From: Amblyomma americanum
Lineage: Eukaryota; Arthropoda; Arachnida; Ixodida; Ixodidae
Assembly (NCBI RefSeq): GCF_052857255.1
Contig: NC_135504.1
Coordinates: 144,114,121-144,178,120 of the forward strand
Reading direction: 5' to 3'
DNA length: 64,000 nt
The first letter of the stretch is position 1; each line of letters opens with the position of its first letter. Below are positions 60,396-64,000 of the stretch, in pieces. A program made the translations under genes and the position numbers. The notes beneath the pieces were generated by a model that saw only the letters and a list, made by a program, of their open reading frames with translations, did no database searches and was not told where the DNA came from.

Positions 60396-61019
60396 CGATG
60401 CTCGTGAATCTTGCTAGTTTCGATCTAAAACGATGTATCCCGTTGTTTTGAGCCGGAATACAAGTTTTCGTGCAGTTCTGAGAGAAAAAGTTTACACCTT
60501 TCTCTCTACTCTTCGACGACTTGTAAAATCGATGCTCGTGAATCTTGCTAGTTTCGATCTAAAACGATGTATTCCGTTGTTTTGAGCCGGAATACAAGTT
60601 TTCGCGCAGTTCTGAGAGAAAAAGTTTACAATTTTCTCTCGTCTAATCGTCGACGATTTGTAAAATCGATGCTCGCGAATCTTACTAGTTTCGATCTAAA
60701 ACGATGTATACCGTTGTTTTGAGCCGGAATACAAGTTTTCGTGCAGTTCTGAGAGAAAAAGTGTACACCTTTCTCTCGACTACTCTTCGAAGACTTGTAA
60801 AATCGATGCTCGTGAATCTTGCTAGTTTCGATCTAAAACGATGAATCCTGTTGCTTTGAGCCGGAATACACGTTTCCGCGCAGTACTGAGAGAAAAAGTT
60901 TACACCTTTCTCTCGTCTACTCTTCGACGACTTGTAAAATCGATGCTCGTGAATCTTGCTAGTTTCGATCTAAAACGATGTATCCCGTTGTTTTGAGCCG
61001 GAATACAAGTTTTCGCGCA

Positions 61020-61029
61020 GTTTTAAGAG
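61020..61029 (+). other. Empty insertion site, variant (GTTTTAAGAG)
   Basis: Uninterrupted target with T for C. It is part of the first of the two right-end 14-mers. Confidence 0.8.
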
Positions 61030-62934
61030 AAAAAGTTTACACCTTTCTCTCGTCTACCCTTCGACGACTTGTAATATCGATGCTCGTGAATCTTGCTAGT
61101 TTCGATCTAAAACAATGTATTCCGTTGTTTTGAGCCGGAATACAAGTTTTCGCGCAGTTCTGAGAGAAAAAGTTTACGCCTTTCTCTCGTCTACTCTTCG
61201 ATGACTTGTAAAATCGATGCTCGTGAATCTTGCTAGTTTCGATCTAAAACGATGTAACCCGTTGTTCTGAGCCGGAATACAAGTTCTGACGCAGTTCTGA
61301 GAGAAAACGTTTACACCTTTCTCTCGTCTACTCTTCGAGGACTTGTAAAATCGATGCTCGTGAATCTTGCTAGTTTCGATCTAAAAGGATGAATCCCGTT
61401 GTTTTGAGCCGGAATACAAGTTTTCGCGCAGTTCTGAGAGAAAAAGTTTACACCTTTCTCTCGTCTACTCTTCGACGACTTGTAAAATCGATGCTCGTGA
61501 ATCTTGCTAGTTTCGATCTAAAACGATGTATCCTGTTGTTTTGAGCCGGAATACAAGTTTTCGTGCAGTTCTGAGAGAAAAAGTTTACACCTTTCTCTTG
61601 TCTACTCTTCGACGAGTTGTAAAACCGATGCTCGTGAATCTTGCTAGATTCGATCTAAAACGATGTATTCTGTTGTTTTGAGCCGAAATACAAGTTTTCG
61701 TGCAGTTCTGAGAGAAAAAGTTTACACCTTTCTCTCGTCTACTCTTCGAGGACTTGTAAAATCGATGCTCGTGAATCTTGCTAGTTTCGATCTAAAACGA
61801 TGAATCCTGTTGTTTTGAGCCGGAATACAAGTTTTCGCGCAGTTCTGAGAGAAAAAGTTTACACCTTTCTCTCGTCTACTCTTCGACGACTTGTAAAATC
61901 GATGCTCGTGAATCTTGCTCGTTTCGATCTAAAACGATGTATCCCGTTGTTTTGAGCCGGAATACATGTTTTCGCGCAGTTCTGAGAGAAAAAGTTTACA
62001 ATTTTCTCTCGTCTACTCGTCGACGACTTGTAAAATCGATGCTCGTGAATCTTGCTAGTTTCGATCTAAAACGATGTATTCCGTTGTTTTGAGCCGGAAT
62101 ACAAGTTTTCGCGAAGTTCTGAGAGAAAAAGTTTACACCTTTCTCTCGTCTACTCTTCGACGACTTGTAAAATCAATGCTCGTGAATCTTGCTAGTTTTG
62201 ATCTACAACGATGTATCTCGTTGTTTTGAGCTGGAATACAAGTTTTCGCGCAGTTCTGAGAGAAAAAGTTTACACCTTTCTCTCGTCTACTCTTCGACGA
62301 CTTGTAAAATCGATGCTCGTGAATCTTGCTAGTTTCGATCTAAAACGATGTATCCCGTTGTTTTGAGCCGGAATACAAGTTTTCGTGCAGTTCTGAGAGA
62401 AAAAGTTTACACCTTTCTCTCTACTCTTCGACGACTTGTAAAATCGATGCTCGTGAATCTTGCTAGTTTCGATCTAAAACGATGTATTCCGTTGTTTTGA
62501 GCCGGAATACAAGTTTTCGCGCAGTTCTGAGAGAAAAAGTTTACAATTTTCTCTCGTCTAATCGTCGACGATTTGTAAAATCGATGCTCGCGAATCTTAC
62601 TAGTTTCGATCTAAAACGATGTATACCGTTGTTTTGAGCCGGAATACAAGTTTTCGTGCAGTTCTGAGAGAAAAAGTGTACACCTTTCTCTCGACTACTC
62701 TTCGAAGACTTGTAAAATCGATGCTCGTGAATCTTGCTAGTTTCGATCTAAAACGATGAATCCTGTTGCTTTGAGCCGGAATACAAGTTTCCGCGCAGTA
62801 CTGAGAGAAAAAGTTTACACCTTTCTCTCGTCTACTCTTCGACGACTTGTAAAATCGATGCTCGTGAATCTTGCTAGTTTTGATCTAAAACGATGTATCC
62901 CGTTGTTTTGAGCCGGAATACAAGTTTTCGCGCA

Positions 62935-62944
62935 GTTCTAAGAG
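62935..62944 (+). other. Empty insertion site 5 (GTTCTAAGAG)
   Basis: Uninterrupted target in the second right-end 14-mer, with the full left and right context of the filled sites. Confidence 0.88.
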
Positions 62945-64000
62945 AAAAAGTTTACACCTTTCTCTCGTCTACCCTTCGACGACTTGTAATATCGATGCTC
63001 GTGAATCTTGCTAGTTTCGATCTAAAACGATGTATTCCGTTGTTTTGAGCCGGAATACAAGTTTTCGCGCAGTTCTGAGAGAAAAAGTTTACGCCTTTCT
63101 CTCGTCTACTCTTCGATGACTTGTAAAATCGATGCTCGTGAATCTTGCTAGTTTCGATCTAAAACGATGTAACTCGTTGTTCTGAGCCGGAATACAAGTT
63201 CTGACGCAGTTCTGAGAGAAAACGTTTACACCTTTCTCTCGTCTACTCTTCGAGGACTTGTAAAATCGATGCTCGTGAATCTTGCTAGTTTCGATCTAAA
63301 AGGATGAATCCCGTTGTTTTGAGCCGGAATACAAGTTTTCGCGCAGTTCTGAGAGAAAAAGTTTACACCTTTCTCTCGTCTACTCTTCGACGACTTGTAA
63401 AATCGATGCTCGTGAATCTTGCTAGTTTCGATCTAAAACGATGTATCCTGTTGTTTTGAGCCGGAATACAAGTTTTCGTGCAGTTCTGAGAGAAAAAGTT
63501 TACACCTTTCTCTTGTCTACTCTTCGACGAGTTGTAAAATCGATGCTCGTGAATCTTGCTAGATTCGATCTAAAACGATGTATTCTGTTGTTTTGAGCCG
63601 GAATACAAGTTTTCGTGCAGTTCTGAGAGAAAAAGTTTACACCTTTCTCTCGTCTACTCTTCGAGGACTTGTAAAATCGATGCTCGTGAATCTTGCTAGT
63701 TTCGATCTAAAACGATGAATCCTGTTGTTTTGAGCCGGAATACAAGTTTTCGCGCAGTTCTGAGAGAAAAAGTTTACACCTTTCTCTCGTCTACTCTTCG
63801 ACGACTTGTAAAATCGATGCTCGTGAATCTTGCTCGTTTCGATCTAAAACGATGTATAACGTTGTTTTGAGCCGGAATACATGTTTTCGTGCAGTTCTGA
63901 GAGAAAAAGTTTACACCTTTCTCTCGTCTACTCTTCGGCGACGTGTAAAATCGATGCTCGTGAATCTTGCTAGTTTCGATCTAAAACGATGTCTCTCGTT

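Larger units (their letters stand above)
37228..64000 (+). repeat. 137-bp satellite array, segment 7 (insert-free right part)
   Basis: 26.8 kb of uninterrupted head-to-tail monomers without any retroelement copy. The left end matches the right flank of insert 3. From about 39 to 51.7 kb a different set of monomers dominates (GCGCTATTCTGAGAG, GAAAAACTTTACACC, TTGCAAAATCG, CTCGTTTAGATC). These are rare elsewhere and form a locally homogenised domain. From about 51.7 kb the array returns to the canonical order seen left of the inserts, with empty insertion sites at 52820, 57738, 61020 and 62935. No gene is visible. Confidence 0.98.
60501..64000 (+). repeat. Tandem 14-monomer higher-order units (period 1915 bp)
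   Basis: The clearest view of the canonical order. The CTCTCTACTC junction is at 60501 and 62416, and CGTCTACCCTTCG at 61051 and 62966, both 1915 bp apart. Order in the unit: CTCTCTACTC; TACAATTTTC with GCTCGCGAATC; GTGTACACC with CTCGACTAC; GAATCCTG with TTTCCGCGCAGTAC; the insertion-site monomer; TTTACGCC with GATGACTTG; GTAAC with GTTCTGACG; AAAAGGATGAATCCC; TATCCTG; CTCTTGTC with TATTCTG; GAGGACTTG; GAATCCTG, and others. The second unit runs off the window end. Confidence 0.88.

Noticed and set aside
1..64000. CRISPR array
   Set aside because: The repeats are 137 bp and adjacent, with no unique spacers. The variable positions are scattered point changes within monomers, and the context is eukaryotic.
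1..64000. Telomeric array or telomere-associated PLE
   Set aside because: I saw no run of TTAGG or similar repeats, and the PLE fragment carries an endonuclease domain, unlike the telomere-attached endonuclease-lacking PLEs.
1..64000. Tandem array of a small RNA gene (5S rRNA, tRNA or spliced leader)
   Set aside because: I recognise no B-box like GGTTCGANTCC, no 5S internal control region and no tRNA fold in the monomer, and nothing resembling a conserved small RNA.

Overview
The whole 64 kb window is a single head-to-tail satellite DNA array, interrupted only by six copies of one 886-bp retroelement fragment. The satellite monomer is 137 bp (for example TTTCTCTCGT recurs at 1, 138 and 275). 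Every monomer I followed lies in the same orientation. Subtracting the inserts, (64000 - 6 x 896)/137 gives roughly 430 monomers. No ordinary single-copy gene, rRNA, tRNA, CRISPR array or telomere repeat is visible. This is eukaryotic heterochromatin-type sequence. The retroelement fragment looks like a Penelope-like element (PLE) of the endonuclease-bearing type common in ixodid ticks, so a tick or related arachnid genome is my best guess. That guess rests on protein family resemblance only.

The monomers are not interchangeable. Diagnostic variants recur in a fixed order and define a higher-order repeat (HOR) of about 14 monomers (about 1.91 kb). Clear tandem 14-mers lie at 9.44-13.27 kb (period 1912) and 60.5-64.0 kb (period 1915). 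Derived units are also present: a 7-mer (955-957 bp; 1.37-3.28 kb and 19.5-21.4 kb), an 11-mer (1506 bp; 47.9-50.9 kb), 5-mers (54-55 kb), 4-mers of exactly 548 bp (43.4-44.3 and 59.3-60.4 kb) and a 411-bp 3-mer (29.6-30.45 kb). Longer direct duplications include 17.08-19.52 / 20.50-22.94 kb (offset 3421), 23.5-25.9 / 36.3-38.7 kb (offset about 12815) and 39.2-40.95 / 44.75-46.5 kb (offset 5546).

The six inserts start at 6954, 15777, 23517, 28657, 32427 and 36333. Each sits at the same base of the same monomer subtype and is flanked by the same 10-bp duplication GTTCTAAGAG. The empty form of this site is still present at seven other places in the window. The simplest reading is one insertion of a 5'-truncated PLE, followed by spread as a passenger of satellite amplification, confined here to 6.9-37.2 kb. 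Successive inserts are separated by whole numbers of monomers (about 58, 50, 31, 21 and 22).

In five copies a satellite ATG plus 17 satellite codons read in frame into the PLE tail, giving a 256-codon chimeric frame that keeps a recognisable GIY-YIG endonuclease core but no reverse transcriptase. The sixth copy is frameshifted. Small open frames in the satellite itself are by-products of the 137-bp period and are not annotated as genes.
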